Notes: a model not told the origin generated them from the sequence alone. Shown: positions 1 to 9,533, numbered from the stretch's first letter. The stretch is 64,000 bases of DNA from Dactylosporangium sp. AC04546 (GCF_022095675.1 NZ_JAHYSG010000031.1:49086-113085), one strand, 5' to 3'. Translations and numbers: made by a program.

Positions 1-112
1 GGGCATCAATTCGCATGTCCGCCAGACCCCGACCGTGCCCGCACCCGGCCCGGTCGCCCAGCATCACACCCCCACACCCACACACCCATCACGACCTGAG
101 AGAGGGGTCAGG

Positions 113-1420
113 ATGAGCGTCACCTCGCGCCGCATGCGTTCCATCGCCGCGGCCGCGCTCACCGTCGGGCTTGCCCTCGGTGCCGGCGCCTGCAGCGCCA
201 AGGACGACGAGCCCAGTGCGGACAGCACCGGGCCGGTCACCATCTCGCTGTCCTACTTCGGCACGCCGGGCTTCACCCAGGCGGTCAAGGACTTCGAGGC
301 CGCGAACCCGAACATCAAGGTCGACGTGAAGAACGAAGGCCAGACCAAGGACTTCGTGCCGAAGCTGGCCCAGCAGATCTCCGCCGGCAGTGGCGCGAGT
401 GACGTGGTCATGCTCGAAGAGGGCATGCTCCTGCAGTACCTGAAGGACAACAAGGGCTTCGCCAACCTGCTCGACCTGGGCGCCTCGTCGCTCGAGAGCG
501 AGTACCTGTCCTTCAAGTGGAAGAACGCGTTCACCGCGGACGGCAAGAAGCTCGTCGGCCTCGGCACCGACGTCGGCCCGCTCGCCATGTGCTACCGCAC
601 CGACCTGTTCCAGAAGGCTGGCCTGCCCACCGCCCGCGACGAGGTCAGCAAGCTCTGGCCGACGTGGGAGGACTACATCAAGAAGGGCGAGGAGTTCAAG
701 GCCAAGAACACCGGTGCCGCGTGGATCGACTCCGCCACGAGCATCATGCAGCCCTACATCATGCAGAACAGCGACACCTGGTTCTACGACAAGAGCGACA
801 AGTACATCGGCGACACCAACCCGGCCGTCAAGAAGGCGTACGACCTGGGCATGGACATGGCCTCCAAGGGCCTGACCTCCAAGCTCGCCCGCTGGCAGGC
901 CGACTGGGACGCCGCCTTCAAGAACGCCGCGTTCGCGACCGTGCCGTGCCCGCCGTGGTACACCGGCGTGATCAAGGAGCGCGCCGGCGACGCCGGCAAG
1001 AACAAGTGGGACATCGCCACCATCCCCGGCAAGGGCGGTAACTGGGGCGGCTCCTACCTGGCGATCCCCGAGCAGAGCAAGAAGAAGGCTCAGGCGTTCG
1101 AGCTCATCAAGTACCTGACCGGCAAGCAGGGCGGCCTGGCCGCGTTCAAGGAGGCCGGCCCGCTGCCGTCTTCCGTCTCGGCCCTCGCCGACCCGTCGCT
1201 GACCGGTGCCACGAACGACTACTTCAACAACGCCCCCGTCGGTCAGATCTACGCCGGTGCGGCCAAGGACCTCAAGCCGATCTACCTGGGCCCGAAGCAC
1301 CAGGCCCTCTGGGAGAACGGTTTCGAGCCGGCCATGCAGGCTGCCGAGCAGGGCAAGTTGAGCGCGCAGGCGGGCTGGGACAAGGCCATCAAGGACAGCA
1401 AGGCGCTGGCCGAGGGCTGA
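113..1420 (+). CDS. Sugar ABC transporter substrate-binding lipoprotein (CebE-like)
   Basis: Extracellular solute-binding protein, 435 aa, that would capture a sugar or oligosaccharide outside the membrane for the two permeases downstream. The ATG at 113 is chosen because a GAGAGG-type ribosome site precedes it. The first 26 residues form a lipoprotein signal (Arg-rich start, Ala/Leu/Gly core) ending at Cys27 in GAGACS, so the mature protein should be lipid-anchored. The rest has the family-1 solute-binding appearance, with YRTDLF, WPTWEDY and a C-terminal ALWENGFEPAMQAA stretch. The following GH1, GH94 and LacI genes suggest a cellobiose or cellodextrin ligand; that is inference. No ATPase gene is present, so a shared MsiK-type ATPase elsewhere is likely, as in other actinomycete sugar importers. 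Confidence 0.88.
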   Translation: MSVTSRRMRSIAAAALTVGLALGAGACSAKDDEPSADSTGPVTISLSYFGTPGFTQAVKDFEAANPNIKVDVKNEGQTKDFVPKLAQQISAGSGASDVVMLEEGMLLQYLKDNKGFANLLDLGASSLESEYLSFKWKNAFTADGKKLVGLGTDVGPLAMCYRTDLFQKAGLPTARDEVSKLWPTWEDYIKKGEEFKAKNTGAAWIDSATSIMQPYIMQNSDTWFYDKSDKYIGDTNPAVKKAYDLGMDMASKGLTSKLARWQADWDAAFKNAAFATVPCPPWYTGVIKERAGDAGKNKWDIATIPGKGGNWGGSYLAIPEQSKKKAQAFELIKYLTGKQGGLAAFKEAGPLPSSVSALADPSLTGATNDYFNNAPVGQIYAGAAKDLKPIYLGPKHQALWENGFEPAMQAAEQGKLSAQAGWDKAIKDSKALAEG

Positions 1421-1440
1421 TCGGCCCCGCTTGAAGAGGG

Positions 1441-1485
1441 GGCGGAGGTGGCGTCCACGCAATCCCGGTGGGCGCCACCTCCGCC
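1441..1485 (+). terminator. Intercistronic hairpin between binding-protein and permease genes
   Basis: Perfect 13-bp arms (1441-1453 and 1473-1485, GGCGGAGGTGGCG and its complement) with a 19-nt loop and no T tract. Its place just after the binding-protein stop fits an attenuating or mRNA-stabilising stem that keeps the binding protein in excess over the permeases. Confidence 0.6.
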
Positions 1486-1512
1486 GCATGACCGGAGGAA
1501 GGACCGATCCCC

Positions 1513-2499
1513 ATGACCACCAACGTCGGCGAGATCAGCGGGCCTCGCCACGGGCGTGCCGCACATCAGGCGCCCGACAAGCCGCCGCGGCGCTCCGGGC
1601 GCTTCGGGCGGTTTGACCTCAAGTTCTCGCCGTACATCTTCGTCGCGCCGTTCTTCCTGCTGTTCGCGGTGTTCGGGGCCTACCCGCTGGTCTACACGGC
1701 CGTCCTGTCACTGCGGAAGAACACGCTGACGGGCGGCGACGCCGGCTTCGTCGGCTTCGAGAACTACACCAAGGTCCTCACCGACCAGCACTTCTGGGTC
1801 GTGCTGGGCAACACGTTCGGCCTGTTCATCGTCTCCACGGTCCCGCAGCTGATCTTCGCGCTCATGATCGCCAGCTGGCTGAACAAGAAGATGCGGGCTC
1901 GCACCGCGATCCGCATGGGCGTGCTGATCCCCAACATCACGTCGGTCGCCGCGGTCGGCATCGTCTTCGGCCTGATCTTCGCCGACCGGTACGGCCTGGC
2001 GAACTGGGTGATCCAGAGCGTCGGCTTCGACCCGATCGAGTGGCGCAACCACCGCTGGTCGTCCTGGACCGCGATCGCGTTCATGGTCGACTGGCGCTGG
2101 ACCGGCTACAACGCGCTCATCTACCTCGCCGCGATGCAGGCGATCCCGAAGGAGCTGTACGAGTCGGCCTCGCTCGACGGCGCCTCGGCCCTCCGCCGCT
2201 TCTGGCGGATCACGGTGCCGCTGATCCAGCCGACGATCCTCTTCACCGTGATCATCTCGACCATCGGCGGCATGCAGCTGTTCACCGAGCCGCTGCTGTT
2301 CAACTACGGGCGCATCCAGGGTGGCTCGCTCAACGAGTTCCAGACCGTCGCGATGTACATCTACGAGACCACGTTCACGAACAACTTCAACGTGGGCCGA
2401 GGCGCGGCGATCTCCTGGCTGCTGTTCCTGATCATCCTGATCTTCGCGCTGGTCAACTTCGTGCTGGTGCGCAGGTCCGTGAAGGGGACGACCTCATGA
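1513..2499 (+). CDS. Sugar ABC transporter permease (MalF/CebF-like)
   Basis: Integral membrane permease, 328 aa, forming one half of the translocation channel for the sugar bound by the upstream lipoprotein. The ATG at 1513 follows AGGAAGGA at a normal distance. A basic cytoplasmic N-terminus of about 35 residues precedes the first membrane segment (FVAPFFLLFAVFGAYPLVY). The EAA loop that docks the ATPase reads YESASLDGASALRRFW. Six membrane segments are expected. The stop overlaps the next gene as ATGA, so the two permeases are translationally coupled. Confidence 0.9.
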   Translation: MTTNVGEISGPRHGRAAHQAPDKPPRRSGRFGRFDLKFSPYIFVAPFFLLFAVFGAYPLVYTAVLSLRKNTLTGGDAGFVGFENYTKVLTDQHFWVVLGNTFGLFIVSTVPQLIFALMIASWLNKKMRARTAIRMGVLIPNITSVAAVGIVFGLIFADRYGLANWVIQSVGFDPIEWRNHRWSSWTAIAFMVDWRWTGYNALIYLAAMQAIPKELYESASLDGASALRRFWRITVPLIQPTILFTVIISTIGGMQLFTEPLLFNYGRIQGGSLNEFQTVAMYIYETTFTNNFNVGRGAAISWLLFLIILIFALVNFVLVRRSVKGTTS

Positions 2500-3410
2500 G
2501 CACGCTGACCCGAGCCGCCGCGCCGAAGCCGGCCCCGGCGGCCCCGACGAAGCCCAAGGGCCGGGTCCGCAGCGCCTCGGCGGCGCTGTGGACGGCCAGC
2601 CCGCTCACCTACCTCGCGCTGATCATCACGATCGTGCTCTCGATCTTCCCGATCGTGTGGTCGTTCATCGTGGCGTCCCGCGACAACAGCGCGGTGACGG
2701 CCATCCCGCCGCCGCTCACGCCCGGGCCGAACTTCTTCTCCAACGCCCAGCGGGTGCTGGAGAACAGCGACGCCAACTTCATCTACGGTCTGATCAACTC
2801 GGCCGTGGTGTCGTCGGCCGTGACGATCTCGGTGGTGTTCTTCTCGACGCTGGCCGGCTTCGCGTTCGCCAAGCTCAAGTTCAAGGGCAAGAACGCGCTG
2901 CTGCTGATCATCATCATGACGATGATGATCCCGACGCAGATCAACATCATCCCGCTGTACCTGCTGATGGTGAAGTTCGACTGGACCAACACCCTGCAGG
3001 CGGTCATCGTGCCGTTCCTCGTCCAAGGCTTCGGCGTGTTCATGATCCGGCAGTACGCCTCGTCCGCGATCAGCGACGAGCTGATCGAGGCGGCCCGCGT
3101 CGACGGTGCGTCGACCTGGCGCACGTACTGGAGCGTCGTGCTCCCGGCGCTGCGCCCGGCGGCGGCCGTGCTCGGCCTGCTCACCTTCATGCAGACGTGG
3201 AACGACTTCCTCTGGCCCTACGTTGTGCTCAACGGTGACACCCCGACGGTGCAGGTTTCGCTGAACATTTTGGCGACCGGTTACTACAAGACCGACTACG
3301 TGCAAGTCTTTACCGGGACAGCCCTGGCGATTGTGCCGCTGCTCATCGTGTTCATCGTTTTCGGCCGTCAGATCATCGGCGGCATCATGGAAGGTTCGAT
3401 CAAGGCGTGA
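2496..3410 (+). CDS. Sugar ABC transporter permease (MalG/CebG-like)
   Basis: Second permease subunit, 304 aa. The ATG at 2496 overlaps the TGA of the preceding permease (ATGA). A Pro/Ala/Lys-rich N-terminus ([14 protein letters not shown]) precedes the first membrane segment ([20 protein letters not shown]). The EAA motif is [16 protein letters not shown], followed by the typical LPALRPA. The C-terminus ends in [10 protein letters not shown], a usual ending for this family. It should pair with the 1513-2499 product and a cytoplasmic ATPase encoded elsewhere. The stop overlaps the GTG of the beta-glucosidase (GTGA). Confidence 0.9.
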   Translation: MSTLTRAAAPKPAPAAPTKPKGRVRSASAALWTASPLTYLALIITIVLSIFPIVWSFIVASRDNSAVTAIPPPLTPGPNFFSNAQRVLENSDANFIYGLINSAVVSSAVTISVVFFSTLAGFAFAKLKFKGKNALLLIIIMTMMIPTQINIIPLYLLMVKFDWTNTLQAVIVPFLVQGFGVFMIRQYASSAISDELIEAARVDGASTWRTYWSVVLPALRPAAAVLGLLTFMQTWNDFLWPYVVLNGDTPTVQVSLNILATGYYKTDYVQVFTGTALAIVPLLIVFIVFGRQIIGGIMEGSIKA

Positions 3411-4825
3411 CCAGCATCGACCCGCTGCACTTCCCACCCGGTTTCCTCTGGGGGGCGGCGACCGCGTCGTACCAGATCGAGGGAGCGGCCACCGAAGGCG
3501 GCCGCACCCCCTCCATCTGGGACACGTTCAGCCACACTCCCGGCAAGACACTCGGCGGGGACACCGGCGACGTGGCGTGTGACCACTACCACCGCTACCG
3601 CGAGGACGTCTCGCTGATGAAGGACCTGGGCCTCGGCGCCTACCGGTTCTCCATCGCGTGGCCCCGCGTGCAGCCGGGTGGCAGCGGGCCGATGAACGCA
3701 AAAGGACTGGACTTCTACCGCCGGCTCGTCGACGAGCTGCTGGAACGCGACATCCTCCCCTGGGTCACCCTGTACCACTGGGACCTCCCGCAGCAGCTCG
3801 AGGACGCGGGCGGCTGGCCCAACCGCGACACCGCCGCCCGGTTCGCCGAGTACGCCGTGCAGGTGCACGCCGCGCTCGGCGACCGGGTGCGCAACTGGAC
3901 GACCTTCAACGAGCCGTGGTGCTCGGCGTTCCTCGGCTACGCGTCGGGCGTCCACGCGCCCGGCCGCCAGCACGCGCCCGACGCCCTGGCCGCCATGCAC
4001 CACCTGCTGCTCGGCCACGGCGAGGCGGTCCGGGCGATCCGCGCCGCCGACCCGGAGGCGAAGCTCGGCATCACGCTGAACCTCTACGCGATCTCGCCGG
4101 CCGACCCGGCCAGCCCGGGCGACCTCGACGCCGCCCGGCGCATCGACGGCCTGGCCAACCGGATCTTCCTCGACCCGGTGCTGCTCGGCCGGTACCCCGC
4201 GGACGTCCGCAACGACATCGAGAGCGCCGGGATCAGCGACTTCGGCTTCGTGCACGACGGCGACCTGGAGACCATCAAGGCGCCGCTCGACCTGCTCGGC
4301 ATCAACTACTACAGCCGGCACGTCGTGGCCGCGCACGACCCGGACGTGCCCGCCGAGCCCTACTGGCGGGCCCCGACCTCCTGGCCGGGCAGCGAGGGCG
4401 TGCGGTTCCTCAAGCGCCCCGGCGTCCCGGTCACCGACATGGACTGGGAGGTCGACGCGCCCGGGCTCACCGAGACCCTGATGCGCGTGTCCAAGGAGTA
4501 CCCACCGGTCCCGCTGTACATCACCGAGAACGGCGCGGCCTACGTCGACACGGTCGAGCCCGACGGCAGCGTGAACGACGCCGACCGGGTCGCCTACTTC
4601 GACGCGCACTTCCGCGCCTGCCACGACGCGATCGCCGCGGGCGCACCGCTGCACGGCTACTTCGCCTGGTCGCTGCTCGACAACTTCGAGTGGGCGTGGG
4701 GATACACGAAGCGGTTCGGCATGGTGCACGTGGACTACCAGACGCAGGAGCGCACGATCAAGGCCAGCGGTCACCGGTACCGCGAGGTCATCCAGCACAG
4801 CGGCTTCGAGAACTCGGCCGGGTAA
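3407..4825 (+). CDS. GH1 beta-glucosidase
   Basis: Cytoplasmic glycoside hydrolase of family 1, 472 aa, expected to split imported cellobiose or other beta-glucosides into monosaccharides. The family N-terminus [19 protein letters not shown] is present. The acid/base is Glu169 in TTFNEPW and the nucleophile is Glu374 in YITENGAAY. The C-terminal [16 protein letters not shown] that shapes the glucose subsite is complete. No signal peptide is seen, which fits cleavage after import. The GTG start at 3407 overlaps the permease stop. Length is normal for bacterial GH1 enzymes. Substrate is inferred from context and the family also includes beta-galactosidases and beta-fucosidases. Confidence 0.92.
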   Translation: MTSIDPLHFPPGFLWGAATASYQIEGAATEGGRTPSIWDTFSHTPGKTLGGDTGDVACDHYHRYREDVSLMKDLGLGAYRFSIAWPRVQPGGSGPMNAKGLDFYRRLVDELLERDILPWVTLYHWDLPQQLEDAGGWPNRDTAARFAEYAVQVHAALGDRVRNWTTFNEPWCSAFLGYASGVHAPGRQHAPDALAAMHHLLLGHGEAVRAIRAADPEAKLGITLNLYAISPADPASPGDLDAARRIDGLANRIFLDPVLLGRYPADVRNDIESAGISDFGFVHDGDLETIKAPLDLLGINYYSRHVVAAHDPDVPAEPYWRAPTSWPGSEGVRFLKRPGVPVTDMDWEVDAPGLTETLMRVSKEYPPVPLYITENGAAYVDTVEPDGSVNDADRVAYFDAHFRACHDAIAAGAPLHGYFAWSLLDNFEWAWGYTKRFGMVHVDYQTQERTIKASGHRYREVIQHSGFENSAG

Positions 4826-4827
4826 CG

Positions 4828-5853
4828 TTGCGCCGCCCGACACTGGACGAGGTCGCAGCCCTGGCCGGCGTCGGGCGGGGCACCGTCTCGCGGGTCATCA
4901 ACGGCTCGCCCCAGGTGAGCCCGGAGGCCCGCAAGGCCGTCGAGAAGGCCATCGACGAGCTGGGGTACGTGCCCAACCGGGCTGCCCGCGCGCTGGTGAC
5001 CCGCCGCACCGACTCGGTGGCGCTCGTCGTCTCCGAGTCGGAGGAGCGGGTCTTCGGCGAGCCGTTCTTCGCCGGCATCGTCCGGGGCGTCAGCTCGCAC
5101 CTCGCCGACACCGAGATGCAGCTGTGGCTCGCGATGGCCCAGTCGAGCGCCGAGCGCTCGCTGGTCGAGCGGCATCTCAGCGACCAGCACGTCGACGGTG
5201 TGCTGCTGCTGTCCCTGCACGACGACGACCCGCTGCCGGAACTGCTCGTGCGGCGCGGGCTGCCGACCGTCCTCGGTGGACGGACGGCCCGGATGCTGGA
5301 GTCCGGACCCAACGGCCACGCGGGCGTCTCCTTTGTCGACAACGACAACGAGGGAGGCGCCTGTACGGCCGTCCAGCACCTGCTCCACCTGGGACGCCGC
5401 CGCGTCGCGGCGATCGCCGGCCCGCAGGACATGGGGGTGGGCAAGGCCCGCCTCCGTGGCTACCGGGAGGCGCTGCGCCTGGCGTCCCAGCCCTACGACG
5501 ACCGGCTCGTCGCATATGGCGACTTCAGTGAGGCGAGCGGCGCCGACGCGATGCACCGCCTGCTCCATCTCAACCCGGCTCTCGACGCCGTCTTCGCCGC
5601 CTCCGACCTGATGGCCGCCGGCGCCATCCGCGCCCTGCGTGAGCTGGGCAAGCGGGTGCCCGGCGACGTCGCCGTGGTCGGCTTCGAGGACTCCGCCGTG
5701 GCCCGGCAGACCCAGCCGCCGCTCACCACCGTGCACCAGTCGGTGGAGGGCATGGGGCGCGAGATGGCGCGGCTTCTGCTGGCCCGCATCGCCGGCGGGC
5801 CGGCCCACTCGACTGTGCTCGACACCCATCTGGTGGTGCGCGAGTCAGCCTGA
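4828..5853 (+). CDS. LacI-family repressor (CebR-like), copy 1
   Basis: Sugar-responsive DNA-binding regulator of 341 aa. The helix-turn-helix is RPTLDEVAALAGVGRGTVSR followed by the hinge-region YVPNRAARALV; a periplasmic-binding-protein-like effector domain follows. The TTG at 4828 is the only plausible start: it lies 2 nt after the beta-glucosidase TAA (4823-4825) and places the helix-turn-helix at residue 3, as expected for LacI proteins. It is co-directional with the whole sugar operon and with the GH94 gene, so it probably autoregulates. It is closely similar over its full length to the repressor at 8410-9489. Confidence 0.88.
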   Translation: MRRPTLDEVAALAGVGRGTVSRVINGSPQVSPEARKAVEKAIDELGYVPNRAARALVTRRTDSVALVVSESEERVFGEPFFAGIVRGVSSHLADTEMQLWLAMAQSSAERSLVERHLSDQHVDGVLLLSLHDDDPLPELLVRRGLPTVLGGRTARMLESGPNGHAGVSFVDNDNEGGACTAVQHLLHLGRRRVAAIAGPQDMGVGKARLRGYREALRLASQPYDDRLVAYGDFSEASGADAMHRLLHLNPALDAVFAASDLMAAGAIRALRELGKRVPGDVAVVGFEDSAVARQTQPPLTTVHQSVEGMGREMARLLLARIAGGPAHSTVLDTHLVVRESA

Positions 5854-5876
5854 CCATCCCCCGCAGGAGGCACCCC

Positions 5877-8297
5877 GTGCGCTTCGGCCACTTCGACGAC
5901 GAACGCCGCGAGTACGTGATCAACCGGCCCGACACGCCGCTGCCCTGGATCAACTACCTGGGCACCGAGGCGTACTTCGGGATCATCTCGAACACGGCCG
6001 GCGGTTACTCGTTCTACCGCGACGCCCGGCTGCGCCGGCTGACCCGGTACCGGTACAACAACGCGCCGTTCGACCTCGGCGGCCGCTACATCTACCTGCG
6101 CACGAGCGACGGCGAATACTGGTCGCCGACGTGGCAGCCGACGCAGCGTGAGCTGACCGACTACGAGTGCCGTCATGGACTGTCCTACACCCGCATCTCC
6201 TCACGGTACAACGGGATCAAGGCGGAGACCCTCTACTTCGTCCCGCTGGAGGAGACCCTCGAGGTCTGGCGGCTGACGGTCACCAACGAGCGCGACGAGG
6301 CGGTGGAGCTCTCGGCGTTCTCGTCGGTCGAGTTCTGCCTGTGGGACGCGCAGGACGACGCCACCAACTACCAGCGCAACTTCAACACCGGGCAGGTGGA
6401 GGTCGAGGACGGCGTCATCTACCACAAGACGGAGTACCGCGAGCGCCGCGACCACTTCGCCTACTTCGCCTGCAGCGAGCAGCTCGCCGGCTTCGACACG
6501 GCCCGCGAGGCGTTCCTCGGCCCGTACCGCTCGTGGGACCGCCCGGCGGTCGTCGAGCGCGGCGCGTCGACGGACTCCGTCGCGCACGGCTGGCAGCCGC
6601 ACGGCTCGCACCACGTGCGGCTGACGCTGGCGCCGGGGGAGACCCGCGAGATCGGCTTCGTGCTCGGCTACTGGGAGAACCCGCGCGACGCGAAGTTCGA
6701 CCCGCCCGGCTCGCAGACGATCAACAAGCGGCAGGTCAAGCCGGTGATCGAGCGCTGGCTGCGGCAGTCGACGGTGGACGAGGGCCTGGCCGCGCTGCGT
6801 ACGCGCTGGGACGAGCTGCTCGGCACGCTCCAGGTGAGCACCCCCGACGGCGACACCGACCGCATGGTGAACATCTGGAACGCGTACCAGAACATGGTCA
6901 CCTTCAACATGAGCCGGTCGACGTCGATGTACGAGTCGGGCATCGGCCGCGGGATGGGCTTCCGCGACTCGAACCAGGACCTGCTCGGCTTCGTCCACAT
7001 GATCCCGGAGCGGGCGCGGGAGCGGATCCTCGACATCGCCGCCACGCAGCTGCCGACCGGCGGGGCGTACCACCAGTACCAGCCGCTCACCAAGCGCGGG
7101 AACAACGACATCGGCTCCGGCTTCAACGACGACCCGCTCTGGCTGATCCTGGGTGTTTCGGCGTACATCAAGGAGACCGGCGACCTCAGCATCCTCGACC
7201 AGCCGGTGCCGTTCGACAACGCGCCCGGCAGCGAGCAGCCGCTCTACGAGCACCTGCTGCGCTCCCTGCGGTACACCCTGGATCGCCTCGGCCCCCACGG
7301 GCTGCCGCTCATCGGGCGGGCGGACTGGAACGACTGCCTCAACCTCAACTGCTTCTCCGACACGCCGGGCGAGGCGTTCCAGACGACCGAGAACCAGAGC
7401 GGCGGGGTGGCCGAGTCGGTCTTCATCGCCGGCCAGTTCGTGCTGGCCGCGAAGGAGCTCGCCGACCTGTCGGCCTTCTACGGGCGCCCCCATCAGGAGT
7501 ACCGGGACGCCGCCGACAAGATGGCCGGCACCATCGCCGAGCACGGGTGGGACGGGGCCTGGTTCCGCCGCGCGTACGACTTCTACGGCAACGTCATCGG
7601 CTCGGCGTCCAACGACGAGGGCCAGATCTTCATCGAGCCGCAGGGCATGTGCATCATGGGCGGCGTCGGGGTCGACGACGGGACCGCGGCCACCGCGCTG
7701 GCGAGCGTCCGGGAGCGGCTGGCCACCCCGCACGGGATCATCCTGCAGCAGCCGGCGTACAGCTCGTACCGCCTGGAGCTGGGCGAGATCTCCTCGTACC
7801 CGCCGGGGTACAAGGAGAACGGCGGGATCTTCTGCCACACCAACCCGTGGCTGATGATCGCCGAGGCGATGGTCGGCAACGGCGACGGCGCGTTCGACTA
7901 CTACAAGCGGATCAACCCGTCGGCCCGCGAGGAGATCTCGGAGCAGCACCGCTGCGAGCCGTACGTCTACGCGCAGATGATCGCCGGCCGCGACGCGCCG
8001 ACCCACGGCGAGGCCAAGAACTCGTGGCTGACCGGCACCGCGGCGTGGAACTACGCGGCGATCACGCAGTGGATCCTCGGCATCCGGCCGGAGCTGTCCG
8101 GCCTGCGCGTCGACCCGGTGGTGCCGGCGTCGTGGCCGGGCTTCACCGCGGTCCGCCGGTTCCGTGGCGCGACGTACCGTATCTCCGTCACGCGCGGTTC
8201 GTCCCGTTCGCTGGTGGTGGACGGTGTCACGGTCGACGGCCCGGTGCTCCCGCTCGCCCCCGAGGGCGCAACCGTTGATGTGGTTCTGACCGTCTGA
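5877..8297 (+). CDS. GH94 cellobiose phosphorylase-type enzyme
   Basis: Glycoside phosphorylase of 806 aa, predicted to convert cellobiose plus phosphate to glucose-1-phosphate and glucose in the cytoplasm. The GTG at 5877 has GCAGGAGG just upstream (5863-5870). The N-terminal supersandwich domain begins MRFGHFDDERREYVINRPDT, the usual start of cellobiose phosphorylases, and length matches these enzymes. The putative general acid is Asp486 in GRADWNDCLN. PYVYAQMIAGRDAP and a C-terminal GIRPELSGLRVDPV stretch are further family signatures. Related GH94 enzymes act on chitobiose or cellodextrins, so substrate is probable, not proven. It gives the locus an ATP-sparing alternative to the GH1 hydrolase. 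Confidence 0.88.
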   Translation: MRFGHFDDERREYVINRPDTPLPWINYLGTEAYFGIISNTAGGYSFYRDARLRRLTRYRYNNAPFDLGGRYIYLRTSDGEYWSPTWQPTQRELTDYECRHGLSYTRISSRYNGIKAETLYFVPLEETLEVWRLTVTNERDEAVELSAFSSVEFCLWDAQDDATNYQRNFNTGQVEVEDGVIYHKTEYRERRDHFAYFACSEQLAGFDTAREAFLGPYRSWDRPAVVERGASTDSVAHGWQPHGSHHVRLTLAPGETREIGFVLGYWENPRDAKFDPPGSQTINKRQVKPVIERWLRQSTVDEGLAALRTRWDELLGTLQVSTPDGDTDRMVNIWNAYQNMVTFNMSRSTSMYESGIGRGMGFRDSNQDLLGFVHMIPERARERILDIAATQLPTGGAYHQYQPLTKRGNNDIGSGFNDDPLWLILGVSAYIKETGDLSILDQPVPFDNAPGSEQPLYEHLLRSLRYTLDRLGPHGLPLIGRADWNDCLNLNCFSDTPGEAFQTTENQSGGVAESVFIAGQFVLAAKELADLSAFYGRPHQEYRDAADKMAGTIAEHGWDGAWFRRAYDFYGNVIGSASNDEGQIFIEPQGMCIMGGVGVDDGTAATALASVRERLATPHGIILQQPAYSSYRLELGEISSYPPGYKENGGIFCHTNPWLMIAEAMVGNGDGAFDYYKRINPSAREEISEQHRCEPYVYAQMIAGRDAPTHGEAKNSWLTGTAAWNYAAITQWILGIRPELSGLRVDPVVPASWPGFTAVRRFRGATYRISVTRGSSRSLVVDGVTVDGPVLPLAPEGATVDVVLTV

Positions 8298-8307
8298 TCG
8301 TCTCGTT

Positions 8308-8360
8308 CTTGCAGCCGCGGCAGGCTTTTGTCCCCATTTGGGGGCTGTCGCGGCTGCAAG
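8308..8360 (+). terminator. Strong hairpin after the GH94 gene
   Basis: Arms 8308-8323 (CTTGCAGCCGCGGCAG) and 8345-8360 pair at 15 of 16 positions plus one G-T, with an inner CCCC/GGGG pairing. There is no clear T tract. It probably ends the sugar operon and separates it from the second repressor gene. Confidence 0.6.
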
Positions 8361-8392
8361 ATCGGCGCAGCGTTGGACGCCGCTTCGAGCCG

Positions 8393-8402
8393 TGTGCGCA
8401 CA
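8393..8402 (+). promoter_or_regulatory. Candidate LacI-type operator TGTGCGCACA
   Basis: Perfect 10-bp palindrome with a central CG, ending 7 nt before the GTG of the second LacI-family gene. LacI-family operators usually have a central CG, so this may be an autoregulatory site; it is a short motif and unproven. Confidence 0.35.
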
Positions 8403-8409
8403 ATGAGGC

Positions 8410-9489
8410 GTGTCCCAGCAGAAGTCCCCCAACGGCCGGCCCCGCTCCGCCGGTCGCCCCACGCTCGACGAGGTCGCCTTACGGGCCGGTGTCGGGCGTG
8501 GCACCGTGTCGCGCGTGGTGAACGGCTCGCCGCAGGTGAGCCCCGAGGCCCGCGCCGCGGTGCAGAAGGCGATCGACGAGCTCGGCTACGTGCCGAACCG
8601 GGCCGCCCGCGCGCTCGTCACGCAGCGCACCGACTCGGTCGCGCTCGTCGTGTCGGAGTCGGGGGAGCGGGTCTTCGGTGAGCCGTTCTTCGCCGGCGTC
8701 GTGCGGGGCATCAGCTCGGCGCTCGCCGAGACCCAGCTCCAGCTGTGGCTCGCCATGGCCCAGACGCCCGCCGAGCGGCAGCGGGTCGAGCACCACCTCA
8801 CCAACCAGCACGTCGACGGCGTGATGCTGCTGTCGCTGCACGACGCCGACCCGCTGCCGGAGCTGCTGGAGCGGCGCGGGCTGCCGGTCGTGCTCGGCGG
8901 CCGGCCGGCCCAGATGCTCGCCGACGACGAGCAGCTGAACTTCACCGCCCAGCTGTCGCAGCTGTCGTACGTCGACGCCGACAACGAGGGCGGCGCGCGG
9001 ATCGCCGTCGGGCACCTGCTCGACCGCCAGCGGCGCCGGATCGCGGCGATCGCCGGTCCGCAGGACATGGCGGTGGGCGTCTCCCGGCTCACCGGCTACC
9101 GCGAGGCGATCGAGCGCGCCGGGCTCCCGGTCGACGACCGGCTCATCGCGTACGGCGACTTCTCCGAGGTCAGCGGCGAGCTCGCGGTGCGCGAGCTGCT
9201 CGAGCGCAACCCCGACGTCGACGCGGTGTTCGCCGCCTCGGACCTCATGGCGGTCGGCGCGCTGCGGGCGCTGCGCGAGCTCGGCAAGCGGGTGCCGGAG
9301 GACGTGGCCCTGGTCGGCTTCGACGACACGGCGATCGCCCGGCAGACCGACCCGCCGCTGACCACCGTCCACCAGCCGGTCGAGGCGATGGGCCGGGAGA
9401 TGGCCCGGCTGCTCATCGCCCGCATCGCCGGCGCGGCGTCGTCGTCGGTGATGGTCGAGACCCACCTGGTCCGGAGGGCGTCCGCTTAG
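8410..9489 (+). CDS. LacI-family repressor, copy 2
   Basis: Regulator of 359 aa with helix-turn-helix RPTLDEVALRAGVGRGTVSR and the same hinge YVPNRAARALV as copy 1. Most blocks are shared with copy 1 (for example SERVFGEPFFAG-like, QHVDGVLLLSLHD-like and FAASDLMA). It differs by a longer N-terminus (about 16 residues before the helix-turn-helix) and a short insertion near residue 180 (DDEQLNFTAQLSQLSY). The GTG at 8410 has only a weak, very close GAGG upstream, so a nearby alternative start cannot be excluded. The gene is separated from the operon by the hairpin at 8308-8360. A duplicated repressor may respond to a different product of the same pathway. Confidence 0.86.
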   Translation: MSQQKSPNGRPRSAGRPTLDEVALRAGVGRGTVSRVVNGSPQVSPEARAAVQKAIDELGYVPNRAARALVTQRTDSVALVVSESGERVFGEPFFAGVVRGISSALAETQLQLWLAMAQTPAERQRVEHHLTNQHVDGVMLLSLHDADPLPELLERRGLPVVLGGRPAQMLADDEQLNFTAQLSQLSYVDADNEGGARIAVGHLLDRQRRRIAAIAGPQDMAVGVSRLTGYREAIERAGLPVDDRLIAYGDFSEVSGELAVRELLERNPDVDAVFAASDLMAVGALRALRELGKRVPEDVALVGFDDTAIARQTDPPLTTVHQPVEAMGREMARLLIARIAGAASSSVMVETHLVRRASA

Positions 9490-9500
9490 CGGATGGAGGA

Positions 9501-9533
9501 TCGGGGCCGTCGGCATGATCGCTTCGGCCCCGA
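9501..9533 (+). terminator. Hairpin after LacI copy 2
   Basis: Perfect 9-bp arms (TCGGGGCCG at 9501-9509 and its complement at 9525-9533) 12 nt past the stop of the second repressor, with no T tract. Likely transcription end. Confidence 0.5.
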
